From the NCBI GenBank assembly GCA_041749535.1, contig JBGTBE010000086.1, positions 1-10,854 on the forward strand: a stretch of DNA of 10,854 bases, in the 5' to 3' direction. The notes beneath the pieces are model-generated. The model was not told the origin of the DNA. It saw only the letters and a list, made by a program, of their open reading frames with translations, and did no database searches. The position numbers and the translations under genes were made by a program. Source of the DNA: JBBQZU01 sp041749535. Lineage in GTDB: Bacteria > Bacteroidota > Bacteroidia > Flavobacteriales_D > Cryomorphaceae. Shown one piece after another: positions 1 to 7,340 of this stretch (its first letter is position 1; every line of letters begins with the position of its first letter).

Positions 1-231
1 ATACTCGCTGATGTGGCTCAAGTCGTAACAGATAATGGAGAAGTTAGCCTTTTCAGGTTTGATGCCCATTATCTGCGCTACCCTTGCCACTGCCTTCACA
101 CTCATCAGATCGCATCCAAAGCTGTACACAGTATCTGTAGGGTAAATAATTACCCCTCCACCGCGGAGGCAATCAGCTACCTGCTTCATTTTCTTGGGGT
201 CGGGATTGTCGGGGTGAATATTGATCAGCAT
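1..231 (-). CDS. Sua5/YciO/YrdC family L-threonylcarbamoyladenylate synthase, N-terminal part
   Basis: Partial gene: the first 77 residues are in the window and the rest lies beyond the left edge. The family makes threonylcarbamoyl-AMP from threonine, bicarbonate and ATP in the cytoplasm, for the t6A modification of ANN-decoding tRNAs. The family signature is clear: a Gly-rich turn then GGVIIYPTDTVYSFGCD at residues 25-41, and ANFSIICYDLSHISEY at 62-77, as in the YciO-like branch common in Bacteroidota. The ATG at 231 gives the typical MLxIHPDNP opening. No good Shine-Dalgarno is visible. A TAAATTTG box on the minus strand at 344-351 could be a -7 element, but no -33 partner is seen. From memory, relatives often have a Lys in the IKG turn where this protein has Met55 (IMG); this is worth checking in an alignment. 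The gene diverges from the methyltransferase. The family call is firm, but which paralogue acts in t6A synthesis cannot be told. Confidence 0.9.
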   Translation of the reverse strand, partial: MLINIHPDNPDPKKMKQVADCLRGGGVIIYPTDTVYSFGCDLMSVKAVARVAQIMGIKPEKANFSIICYDLSHISEY

Positions 232-440
232 AAATATGGTTTGATGGTACGAATATATCAAAATCGAAAATGCAAGAGAGCAGTCTGTAGAAAATGGGGC
301 AACTACCCATCAGGGTTCAATCATTCTTTTTCTTTTTTGCGCGCAAATTTAGCCTGATGCACAGTGGCACTTAGCAGTAGAATTTAAGAAGTTAAAACCA
401 AAAGTTACTTTTACAAGCTGCCCACAAACGCTGAAGCGCA

Positions 441-1238
441 ATGCCAATGGAAAACTACCTGGAGCTAAATAGAAGCAATTGGAATGACAGGGCCGAGGCG
501 CACTTCGGCTCCGATTTCTATGATGTGAAGGGTTTTCTGGAAGGAAAGTCCTCCCTGAACGGGCCCGAGTTGTCACTTTTGGGCGACGTAATGGGAAAGC
601 GTGTACTGCACCTTCAGTGTCATTTCGGGCAGGACACCTTATCGCTAGCACGCATGGGAGCTGTGGCAACCGGGGTCGATTTTTCCGAAAAGGCAATTTC
701 CCTGGCCCATGCCCTCAGCGAAAAAGCTGGTGTAGATGCACGTTTTGTTTGCAGTGACATATATTCCCTCCCCTCGGTGTTGGATGAGAAATATGATATT
801 GTATTCACAAGTTATGGCACCATTGGTTGGCTTCCGGACCTCGATAAATGGGCTGCTGTAATAACGCACTTCCTGAGAACAGGGGGTCGATTTGTAATGG
901 TCGATTTCCATCCTGCGCTGTGGATGTGGGACGATCATTTCAAAGACATTGCCTACAGTTATTTCAACGTGGAGCCCATAGTAGAATCTGTATCAGGCAC
1001 CTACACCGATAAGGACACTTCAATAAAAGGGCAGAATATAAGCTGGAACCACAGCACAAGTGAATTGCTCAATGCCTTGATTAAAAATGGGTTGCATCTC
1101 GAGGTGTACAATGAATACGACTACTCCCCGTATAACTGCTTTAATGAAACGGTAGAAGATGAACCTGGAATATTCAGGATCAAACGATTTGGGAACAAGC
1201 TTCCCATGATGTACAGTTTGAGGGCTGCGAAGGTTTGA
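441..1238 (+). CDS. Class I SAM-dependent methyltransferase
   Basis: A complete 265-residue Rossmann-fold methyltransferase, predicted cytoplasmic, with no signal peptide. SAM-binding motif I is VLHLQCHFGQD at residues 55-65. The acidic ribose-binding residue is Asp80 in GVDFS, a further motif is CSDIY with Asp106, and the conserved stretch DIVFTSYGTIGWLPDLDKW lies at 119-137. The C-terminal half contains FHPALWMWDD, SWNHS and EYDYSPYNCF, which I associate with a common but uncharacterised group of bacterial methyltransferases; the substrate is unknown. ATG 441 gives MPMENYLELN. ATG 447, two codons later, is an equally good start because relatives tend to begin just before the Tyr-x-x-Leu-Asn segment. 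No ribosome site discriminates between them. The gene runs convergently into the next one with only 23 nt between the stops, and no terminator hairpin is visible there. Confidence 0.9.
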   Translation: MPMENYLELNRSNWNDRAEAHFGSDFYDVKGFLEGKSSLNGPELSLLGDVMGKRVLHLQCHFGQDTLSLARMGAVATGVDFSEKAISLAHALSEKAGVDARFVCSDIYSLPSVLDEKYDIVFTSYGTIGWLPDLDKWAAVITHFLRTGGRFVMVDFHPALWMWDDHFKDIAYSYFNVEPIVESVSGTYTDKDTSIKGQNISWNHSTSELLNALIKNGLHLEVYNEYDYSPYNCFNETVEDEPGIFRIKRFGNKLPMMYSLRAAKV

Positions 1239-1261
1239 TGCTTTAATACTAGGGAAAACGC

Positions 1262-1804
1262 TCACCAATCCATACTGTAGTTTTCAAACTCCAATGTACC
1301 CCAAACTTCCTCGCGGTAGGAATGAAATTCAGCCTTATCGGGCTCAGTAGCGTGAAATGACTCACCCTTGTCTTCCTGTAGGATATATGCGTTCAGTTGT
1401 TTGTTGTATCTAAATGTTGTTGATCTGCCCCAGCGCCATGCACTGCCTCCATAATGTGCTATTGAAAATTGATTTTTGTCTATAAAAATTCCAGCATAGG
1501 GGTCGCCAAAAGCACCTCCACAAGCTTGGCAAAGCACCAAGCTGTCGTTCCTTGCCCCTTGGGTAAACCCCCCATTTTCATTTCCATGGAGAATGACAAC
1601 AGGCCTTAAAAGCTCATCTTCATCAGACTCCATGTCACTTTTTAGCACCAAAATATAGTCTGCAATTCCGTCTTCATTCAAGTCCCATCTCGCTGAGTCT
1701 AAAATTGCAAAACCCGATGGAATGAATGTCTTAAAATCCAAATGCTGCCCAAAAAAAGGATGTGCAATACATGCAAAATACAGGACCAGAATAGCACGGT
1801 TCAT
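1262..1804 (-). CDS. Secreted protein of unknown function with an EF-hand-like Asp-rich loop
   Basis: A 180-residue protein with a typical signal peptide (residues 1-20, cleavage likely after FFGQ), so probably periplasmic or outer-membrane associated. The mature part has FIPSGFAILDSARWDLNEDG followed by IADYILVL (28-54). This resembles the Asp-rich calcium loop of FG-GAP/VCBS or EF-hand proteins (DLNEDGIAD at 41-49). Then come RPVVILHGN (67-75), a Cys pair CQACGG (92-97), GDPYAGI (100-106) and HYGGSAWRW (117-125). I recognise this layout from uncharacterised Bacteroidota proteins, but no function is known to me. The two Cys are three residues apart and could form a disulfide or bind metal. 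It lies 60 nt downstream of the DUF3703 gene on the same strand and may be co-transcribed with it. Confidence 0.8.
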   Translation of the reverse strand: MNRAILVLYFACIAHPFFGQHLDFKTFIPSGFAILDSARWDLNEDGIADYILVLKSDMESDEDELLRPVVILHGNENGGFTQGARNDSLVLCQACGGAFGDPYAGIFIDKNQFSIAHYGGSAWRWGRSTTFRYNKQLNAYILQEDKGESFHATEPDKAEFHSYREEVWGTLEFENYSMDW

Positions 1805-1864
1805 GGTGTGTAATTTTAATTTATATGGATTGCTGACGTTGCAATAGCGCTCAAGACTTGTAGT

Positions 1865-2242
1865 TCACTTTAAAGGAATTCCAGCCTGAATAAATACATC
1901 CTGCAACTCCTTCTCGATTGGAAATGGCTTCAGTGGGGGAACGTTTGCACCCCCCGGATTCCCAATGGGAATTTTTCCAACGAATGATTTCACACCTCCA
2001 AATATCAGCCGGGGAATTTGACCGACAATCTCCTTTGCGCTCTTGATCTTCATCCCGAAATACAGCATTTTCCAATGCACATAGGTGTGCGCAAAGGGAT
2101 AGCGCTGTCCGATGATATGTGCTCTTTCAAGATGATTCCAGGCGGTTTGCAGGTTTCCTTTCAGGTATTCAGACCGGTACATCTCCATTTCGGCCAAGTA
2201 GTATGGCTTCAGATTTTCTGGGATCAAGGTGTATAATTTCAT
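1865..2242 (-). CDS. DUF3703 family protein
   Basis: A 125-residue protein without signal peptide or membrane segment. Diagnostic stretches are WNHLERAHIIGQ at residues 35-46, HTYVHWKMLYFG at 52-63 and GNPGGANVPPLKPFPI at 94-109. Together these match the DUF3703 pattern as I know it (HLERAHxLGQ, then HxxxHWxML, then TGNTGGANV). The His residues 37, 42, 52 and 56 are spaced as in a helical hairpin. The function of the family is unknown to me; relatives are often found near metal-resistance or redox genes, but nothing of that kind is visible here. The ATG at 2242 gives a normal-length protein. A weak TAGATTTT-type box lies some 30 nt upstream of the start, without a clear partner. Confidence 0.82.
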   Translation of the reverse strand: MKLYTLIPENLKPYYLAEMEMYRSEYLKGNLQTAWNHLERAHIIGQRYPFAHTYVHWKMLYFGMKIKSAKEIVGQIPRLIFGGVKSFVGKIPIGNPGGANVPPLKPFPIEKELQDVFIQAGIPLK

Positions 2243-2429
2243 CGTCGGTATAATAATTTATCGCAGAATAAAAATCTAAAGTACTGACTAACTTATATGT
2301 TCTACATTTTATTTCACGTTCAGCATGGCTTTCTTCTGCCACTTCATAATGGCAACAGTTCGCGAATTGCCGCTGGGCAACATATAAACCTTTAAATACC
2401 ATGGGAAACTAATATGGAACCAAGCACCC

Positions 2430-2460
2430 TTGCCGATCCCCTAAGTAAATCCTAAATTTA
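2430..2460 (+). promoter_or_regulatory. Possible Bacteroidota-type promoter of the propeller gene
   Basis: TTG at 2430-2432 and TAAATTTA at 2453-2460 are separated by 20 nt. Bacteroidota primary sigma factors recognise TTTG or TTG near -33 and TAnnTTTG near -7 with a spacer of about this length; here only the last base of the -7 box deviates. Transcription would begin near 2467 and give a leader of about 20 nt before the ATG at 2486. The placement fits well, but the motif is short and can occur by chance in AT-rich intergenic DNA. Confidence 0.4.
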
Positions 2461-2485
2461 TACTCATCAACCAATACCTACTGCC

Positions 2486-5242
2486 ATGAAAACATCTATA
2501 CTGTGCTACCTTGTATTTGCTTTTTCAAACCTTGTGGTTATAGATTCTACCTGGGGGCAGAATGTAACGGTTACAGATTACAAGATCAATATTCTGGATC
2601 AGTACGGGGAGACCTTCGACGGGGTGTTTAAGCCCACTGCCAATAGCAGTGTATTCGTTCAGGATGGAATTACCACATACAACGGATATCAGTACGCAGG
2701 CTATTTCAATGCAGAACACCGCCTGTGCCTTGCCCGCAGGTTGGTAACCCAGAAAGTGTGGCAGAAAATAGTTTTTACAGATTATCTCAAAACAAGCGCC
2801 GACAGCCACAATGGTATTTCCTTAGGCATATGCGCCCTCGATGGCACCATGCACATCGCCTTCGACCACCACGCCGATGCGCTGAAATACAAAGTTTCCC
2901 TGGGCGATGTGGCAAACAATCCGGGGGCTGTCACCTGGGATCAAAACCTGTTTTCGCCTGTGCGGAACTTCCTAATTGCCGGGCAGCCTATACCCATTCT
3001 CACCTACCCACGCTTTGTGCCTACACCCGATGGTCACCTGCGGTTCTTCTACCGTCAGAATTACCCTGGCAATGGTGATTGTCGCATCGTGTCGTATGAT
3101 GGCAATACAGGTACCTGGCATACCAATGAGATATTCATTTCTAAAGTCGGAGTGTACTTCAACCAAACTGCTGGCAATTCGAACAGCCGCAGTCAGTACC
3201 ACAACCACATTATGTTCGACGATCACGGTACACTGCACACTACTTTCACCTGGAGGGAAGCCAATCAGGGCACGGGCACACAGTACAACCACGACATTGG
3301 TTACCTCTTCTCCGAAGATGGGGGCAATACCTGGATGAGCAACAACTATGCGGTGGTAGCCGATGTATCCACAGGGCTTAAGGCCACCTATTTCTCTCCT
3401 GACATTGTGGTGGGAAATATCGCTCCGGAGTTGCTGATGATCAATGATCAGGCCCACACTGTAGACCGTAAAGGGAGGGTACATGTGATAGTAAACCATG
3501 CGAATACACCCGCGCCTTCTCCAGGCATTTTCGGAGTGGGATTTTACAGGCATTATTACCGCAATGCCATTGGCGTGTGGAAAGTGAATGTGCTGCCTTT
3601 TCAAGGTGCCAGACCTATGATGCTCAGCGATGCAGATGGAAATTTATTTCTGCTCTACATTTTTCAGGGCAAGTTTCACATCATCACTGCCGCACCTGCT
3701 GATGACTACGAGAATTGGTCACTCATATTTCAAGAAACCATTCCCTCTGCTTCCTTTATCATGGACACCCACAGGTTTTACAACCGTGGTGAGCTCAGTA
3801 TTCTTACACAGCAAGCCCCGGCGATCCTGGGTGACCCCACTCCCATTTATGTAGCTGATTTTAAACTTGGGTACACCGAGGATTGCCATAAACTCATTGC
3901 TCCTTGCGAGACAACTATCGTAACTCTTTCTCCCACCGACGATTGCAGCGTACGGGGTGGGCAATACGCCAACGTAAACTACGGCACAGACCACTTACTT
4001 GCCGTTAAAAAAGCTGCGGCAAATACCCAAAAACACCTGGAGACTTATTTGCGTTTTAACATTGCTGAGTTGCAAGGCAAAGGCAGGATTTCAAATGCAG
4101 TACTCCGGCTTCATGTGCAGGGCTACAGCGGGCAAGGTGTAAGCAATACACAGCAACAGCTTCACTTCTGCGAGGCCAATTTCTGGTCTGAGAGCGTCCT
4201 TAAGTACAACTCTCCCCTCAAACCAGTTTTCACCGAACTTATTGATGTGCAGGCCGGAAGCACCACTTTCGTGGAATGGGATGTCACGGATCTTATGCAA
4301 TCTCAGGTGATAGAGGATGATGCCTGGCTGAGCATGGCTATCGCCGAAATGAACAATACAAACCACTACATCACCTTTCATTCAAAGGAAGCTGCCAACG
4401 CATCAAAGAGACCTGAGCTTATCGTAACATTTGCTGAAAATTACATTACTCCCCTCGCCGATACATACGCCCGCGGCGGGGCGCATGCGAGCACATCCTA
4501 CGGTAGCGAAATAGAAGTGGTGATAAAAGATGATGGGAATGACAGCTTTGACCGCATGGCTTTTTTAAAATTCGATGTTTCCGCATTTGCCGGTGAAGCT
4601 GTGGAGCATGTGTTCTTGCAAATGCACAGAAAAGCCATGACTGCCGATGCACCAACTACACCCTTCGCGGCGCATTTCGTAGCTGATGATGGGTGGGAGG
4701 AGCAATTGCTTAACTGGAACAACATGCCACAATATGAAAATATCGCACTCACCGGGGAATACGGTCGCCAAACCATGGAGTGGGATGTTACAGACGCTTT
4801 TTTGAATGAAGCAAATGCCGACGGAACACTTTCCCTGGCGCTGAGAAGCACGCGCATGGGTTCTACCCGAAATATTAATCTGTACACCAAAGAAGAGACC
4901 AATGAAGCCCTGCACCCAAGGCTGATTGTTCGGTATGGCAATACAGCTGGTGATGCCCAACTTCTTTCTCCAATTGCCGCAGAGCGTGTATTTGCCGACA
5001 ACGAGATATTGAAGATCTATCCTAACCCGGCAGATGTTAGTTTCACTGCCATACTGAAAACCACAACAGCTGGAACTGCCACATTGTACAGCCCTTCCGG
5101 AGCAGTGGTGAGACAATATAATCTCAACGAGATAAGCCAATTCAACGTTCAGGTTGGTGATCTGCCACCGGGAATCTACCTACTCAGGATAGATGACCAT
5201 AAAAATGGCAATGTAGTTACCGGGAAAGTGGTGAAACGCTAA
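2486..5242 (+). CDS. T9SS-exported BNR_4 beta-propeller protein with two DNRLRE modules
   Basis: A 918-residue exported multidomain protein. Residues 1-25 form a signal peptide (cleavage probably after TWGQ). Residues about 60-465 form a BNR_4-type beta-propeller: YNGYQYAGYFNAEHRLCLARR, SHNGISLGICALDGTMHIAFDHH (His108, His128, His129), QYHNHIMFDDHGTLHTTF (238-254) and a canonical Asp-box SEDGGNTW (276-283). Residues about 480-650 and 654-818 are two DNRLRE-type beta-sandwich modules, each with a Gly-rich YG turn, an EWDVTD strand and a final (P)ELIVTF / PRLIVRY strand. Residues about 842-918 are a T9SS type A sorting domain (IYPNPA, LYSPSG, PPGIYLLRI, terminal KVVKR), so the protein should be secreted or anchored on the cell surface. 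BNR_4 propellers occur among polysaccharide-active proteins, including ulvan-lyase-like families, and DNRLRE modules often accompany carbohydrate-active enzymes. A role on an extracellular glycan is therefore plausible but inferred. No SusC/D or other polysaccharide-utilisation genes are adjacent. Confidence 0.9.
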   Translation: MKTSILCYLVFAFSNLVVIDSTWGQNVTVTDYKINILDQYGETFDGVFKPTANSSVFVQDGITTYNGYQYAGYFNAEHRLCLARRLVTQKVWQKIVFTDYLKTSADSHNGISLGICALDGTMHIAFDHHADALKYKVSLGDVANNPGAVTWDQNLFSPVRNFLIAGQPIPILTYPRFVPTPDGHLRFFYRQNYPGNGDCRIVSYDGNTGTWHTNEIFISKVGVYFNQTAGNSNSRSQYHNHIMFDDHGTLHTTFTWREANQGTGTQYNHDIGYLFSEDGGNTWMSNNYAVVADVSTGLKATYFSPDIVVGNIAPELLMINDQAHTVDRKGRVHVIVNHANTPAPSPGIFGVGFYRHYYRNAIGVWKVNVLPFQGARPMMLSDADGNLFLLYIFQGKFHIITAAPADDYENWSLIFQETIPSASFIMDTHRFYNRGELSILTQQAPAILGDPTPIYVADFKLGYTEDCHKLIAPCETTIVTLSPTDDCSVRGGQYANVNYGTDHLLAVKKAAANTQKHLETYLRFNIAELQGKGRISNAVLRLHVQGYSGQGVSNTQQQLHFCEANFWSESVLKYNSPLKPVFTELIDVQAGSTTFVEWDVTDLMQSQVIEDDAWLSMAIAEMNNTNHYITFHSKEAANASKRPELIVTFAENYITPLADTYARGGAHASTSYGSEIEVVIKDDGNDSFDRMAFLKFDVSAFAGEAVEHVFLQMHRKAMTADAPTTPFAAHFVADDGWEEQLLNWNNMPQYENIALTGEYGRQTMEWDVTDAFLNEANADGTLSLALRSTRMGSTRNINLYTKEETNEALHPRLIVRYGNTAGDAQLLSPIAAERVFADNEILKIYPNPADVSFTAILKTTTAGTATLYSPSGAVVRQYNLNEISQFNVQVGDLPPGIYLLRIDDHKNGNVVTGKVVKR
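3923..4939 (+). repeat. Tandem DNRLRE-module duplication inside the propeller protein
   Basis: At protein level, residues about 480-650 and 654-818 align along their length. Matching pairs are SPTDDCSVRGGQYANVNYG with TPLADTYARGGAHASTSYG, YLRFNIAELQG with FLKFDVSAFAG, VEWDVTDLMQ with MEWDVTDAFL, and FHSKEAANASKRPELIVTF with LYTKEETNEALHPRLIVRY. Identity is moderate and nucleotide similarity is low, so the duplication is old or the modules were acquired separately. Confidence 0.75.
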
Positions 5243-5365
5243 GTTCAGCACGGTGAATGAAACGCAATATTATTTCCCTCCCTGAATTGCTCCCTTTTCG
5301 CAGGGCCGCGTTCATGGCGGACCACAAAGGGATTTCATGCAGGTGTATCCCGCAATACATATTGC

Positions 5366-5542
5366 TTAGTGTTGGTATTTACGGGTAATAAGTAACACGA
5401 TAAGAACCAGGTCCAAAATTGTGGTTACAATGTTTACAACCCCTGCAAATGGCGGTGCTCCTTCTGGCCAAAGCTGACCCAATAAGACCATGGCATTGAG
5501 CAATAACAGGATTATTAGAAACGGTTTATTAAAAGCCTTCAT
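5366..5542 (-). CDS. Small two-helix membrane protein (58 residues)
   Basis: A short open frame from ATG 5542 to TAA 5366 that encodes 58 residues. It has a short basic start (MKAFNKP), a first hydrophobic helix at about residues 8-24 (FLIILLLLNAMVLLGQLW), a Pro-Gly turn PEGAPPF (26-32), a second helix at about 33-53 (AGVVNIVTTILDLVLIVLLIT), and a basic tail RKYQH. The two-helix hairpin with positively charged residues at both ends predicts an inner-membrane protein with both termini in the cytoplasm. This strong compositional structure argues for a real gene. It lies 219 nt downstream of the MBL-fold gene on the same strand, and its stop abuts a perfect inverted repeat (GCAATA-CA-TATTGC, 5352-5365). 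Function is unknown. Confidence 0.65.
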   Translation of the reverse strand: MKAFNKPFLIILLLLNAMVLLGQLWPEGAPPFAGVVNIVTTILDLVLIVLLITRKYQH

Positions 5543-5761
5543 AAAATTCTAAAGTTTCGGTAAGCATTGTAGGGTTGCGAACGTGCACGAAAAAGTAATC
5601 CTCCAAAGATAAATTTTCAACGCTTCCGTATCCTATGTGGTCTGTTAAAGTGGACCACTCACGGCAACGGACAATTACAAGCCAGAGGGCGGCAAATTTC
5701 CATTGTTTGCGGTTCGCTTCTCAGGCGAGAAACAGCTTTGTGAAGAAGAATTACTCTATAT
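5543..5761 (-). other. Intergenic stretch between the small membrane protein and the MBL-fold gene
   Basis: No credible gene was found here. It holds two short inverted repeats: GTGGTC at 5637-5642 with GACCAC at 5653-5658 (10-nt spacer), and TTCTC-AGGC-GAGAA within the segment around 5718-5731. Neither is followed by a T-run on either strand, so I do not call a terminator. Confidence 0.5.
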
Positions 5762-6442
5762 TCAGTTGTCGTAGGTTAGGGTAAACACCTCACCTTGTTC
5801 TTTCAGCATCACGATGTTTGGGCGCAATATACGAACGTCGTCATTGGGACCGATGTGGTAAATTCCTAACATCCGGGTATCTACGTTTAATTTGTCATCC
5901 CAAATATTCTTGTACAACCAGGATGGAAGAAATGCCCAGTCCAGGCCTTTCATTTTCAAAATTGTCTCAGGCCATTCGGTATCTCCCGAAAGGTATATTC
6001 TCTTCCCATGCCATGTAATCAGGTAAGAGTAGTGGGCAAAAGAAAACTGGTGCCTGGTCTTGAACGCCTCTATTTTAAAATCGGGAATAATACCATTCAG
6101 ACTCTCCAATTCAGCAATATCCCACTTGCCATACTTCTTACCCTTCTTCTCTTTCATGATTTTATTCATTTTTCCCTTGTAGTAGTGGTCACTGTGCTTG
6201 TGGGTGAAAATGAAAAAGGCGTTCTCCATCAGGTTGTCCAGTTCAGTATCCTCATACTCCGCATAATGATGGGCTCCGGACTTATAAGGAAAATCCGTGT
6301 ATAGGTGAGTTTCTCCATCTGTAATGTGGAGTCCGCAATTTCCGATGTATCTGATTTTTATCTCTCCGGACTGACCTACGCAAACGTTTGATTTTAATAT
6401 GGAAATTAAGATGATTAATGCAAATATTCTGGTGTGTTTCAT
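5762..6442 (-). CDS. Exported metallo-beta-lactamase-fold hydrolase
   Basis: A 226-residue protein with an N-terminal signal peptide (hydrophobic residues 5-22, cleavage probably after VCVGQ), so predicted periplasmic. The MBL-fold core is recognised by THKHSDH at residues 80-86, the HxHxDH zinc motif with His81, His83, Asp85 and His86. It continues with His137 in a SFAHYSYLI strand, GDTEW with Asp154, and a late HIG at 196-198 as candidate further ligands. Preceding strands (IRYIGNCGLHITDGETHLYTD) match the family's opening. It resembles the UlaG-like 'beta-lactamase superfamily domain' group, whose members cleave phosphoesters, lactones or amides; the substrate cannot be deduced. The start lies 43 nt after the esterase stop on the same strand, consistent with one transcript. 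The length is normal and all key ligands are present. Confidence 0.88.
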   Translation of the reverse strand: MKHTRIFALIILISILKSNVCVGQSGEIKIRYIGNCGLHITDGETHLYTDFPYKSGAHHYAEYEDTELDNLMENAFFIFTHKHSDHYYKGKMNKIMKEKKGKKYGKWDIAELESLNGIIPDFKIEAFKTRHQFSFAHYSYLITWHGKRIYLSGDTEWPETILKMKGLDWAFLPSWLYKNIWDDKLNVDTRMLGIYHIGPNDDVRILRPNIVMLKEQGEVFTLTYDN

Positions 6443-6485
6443 GCGTGTGTGCTGGGTTTTAGTTAGTAATTCCGGCGTGTAAATT

Positions 6486-7340
6486 TTACTTCTGATATTC
6501 TGCGTGTGGGTAAATAAGCTTAAAAGCGTTGTAAACGGCCTGGTGCATTAAGGTTGAATGAATTTCATCGGGTAAATAATCGTAAATGACTTTCATTTTT
6601 TCACCTCCGTATTTATTGAGCAGTGCATTCAGCGCAACTGCATCCTCGTGCATGATCTTATTTTCTGCTTCATCGCAAGCGCCTATATACACGGTAATGC
6701 CTGCGTAATTCCCTGATTGCAATAGCGAAGGTGCTTCCTCCAACAAAACTTCATGGCCCCACCACAAACTGGGACTTATTATAATGTACGTGTCGAAAAG
6801 GTGACCGTGCTTCAGCAGTATTTCCGTAGCTAAAAGCCCAGCGAAAGATTCTCCAATCACAGTACGTGCATCACTTGTATGGTATGCTTTGCTGACAAAC
6901 GGTTGAAGCTCAGTTTCAATAAATGAAATGTAGTTTGCAGAACCACCATAACTCGGGTAATATTCTCTCTTAAGCCCCATCCTTTCCACAAAGTCCAGAT
7001 TGTCTACGTTAAATGTGCAGTCTCTTTTTCGGTCTGTATTTTCAATGCCCACCACAATGGATTTCGGAAAACGGTTTATCCAGGGCTGGGTATTGAAGCG
7101 AACAGTGCCCGCTATGTGAAAAAAATCTTCTTCTATACCTCCGTCAATGATATAGATGACCGGGTACTTCACCGTGTCTTCATGTGCGTAGCCTTCCGGC
7201 GTGTATATATTAATGGTTCTCTGTTCACCCAGAATTTTAGAATCTAAGATGGTACTCTGACCCATCACTATAGGATTCTGGGCATTTAAAAGCGGTATTG
7301 TGATATAAAAGGCGAGTAAAACAAAAATATATTTTACCAT
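6486..7340 (-). CDS. Exported alpha/beta-hydrolase, esterase D (PF00756) type
   Basis: A 284-residue protein with a signal peptide (residues 1-20, cleavage after LLNA). The esterase D-like alpha/beta-hydrolase fold is shown by INIYTPEGY (44-51), YPVIYIIDGG (59-68), the nucleophile elbow GESFAG with Ser165 (163-168), ISPSLWWG (188-195) and the catalytic His261 in DEIHSTLMHQA. The acid is probably Asp223, Glu224 or Glu226 in GACDEAEN. Relatives hydrolyse small esters, siderophore esters or acyl groups on carbohydrates. Several Bacteroidota members are annotated only as 'putative esterase', and the substrate here is unknown. Its ATG overlaps the stop of the preceding DinB-fold gene as TAATG (one shared base at 7340), which strongly suggests translational coupling. 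Confidence 0.9.
   Translation of the reverse strand: MVKYIFVLLAFYITIPLLNAQNPIVMGQSTILDSKILGEQRTINIYTPEGYAHEDTVKYPVIYIIDGGIEEDFFHIAGTVRFNTQPWINRFPKSIVVGIENTDRKRDCTFNVDNLDFVERMGLKREYYPSYGGSANYISFIETELQPFVSKAYHTSDARTVIGESFAGLLATEILLKHGHLFDTYIIISPSLWWGHEVLLEEAPSLLQSGNYAGITVYIGACDEAENKIMHEDAVALNALLNKYGGEKMKVIYDYLPDEIHSTLMHQAVYNAFKLIYPHAEYQK

Noticed and set aside
1239..1261. Bidirectional terminator between the convergent methyltransferase and secreted-protein genes
   Set aside because: The 23-nt gap contains no inverted repeat or T-run; any terminator would have to lie inside the coding sequences.
2169..2402. 77-codon minus-strand frame overlapping the 5' end of the DUF3703 gene
   Set aside because: It is in another frame of a supported gene and most of it lies in the leader region; it shows no domain or signal.
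2972..3604. 210-codon open frame on the minus strand inside the propeller gene
   Set aside because: It lies fully antisense to a strongly supported coding frame, has no recognisable domain, and its composition is that of a frame shadow.
4498..5140. Two long antisense frames (167 and 191 codons) opposite the DNRLRE modules
   Set aside because: They overlap each other and a well-supported gene, and their translations look like low-complexity Ser/Arg/His/Cys shadows without family motifs.
5317..5328. 12-base word GCGGACCACAAA shared with 9774-9785
   Set aside because: One exact 12-mer pair is expected by chance in a window this size, and the second copy is the coding end of the metalloprotease.
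5352..5365. Inverted repeat GCAATA-CA-TATTGC as a terminator of the small membrane protein
   Set aside because: Loop and stem are short, it is AT-rich and no T-run follows on the minus strand.
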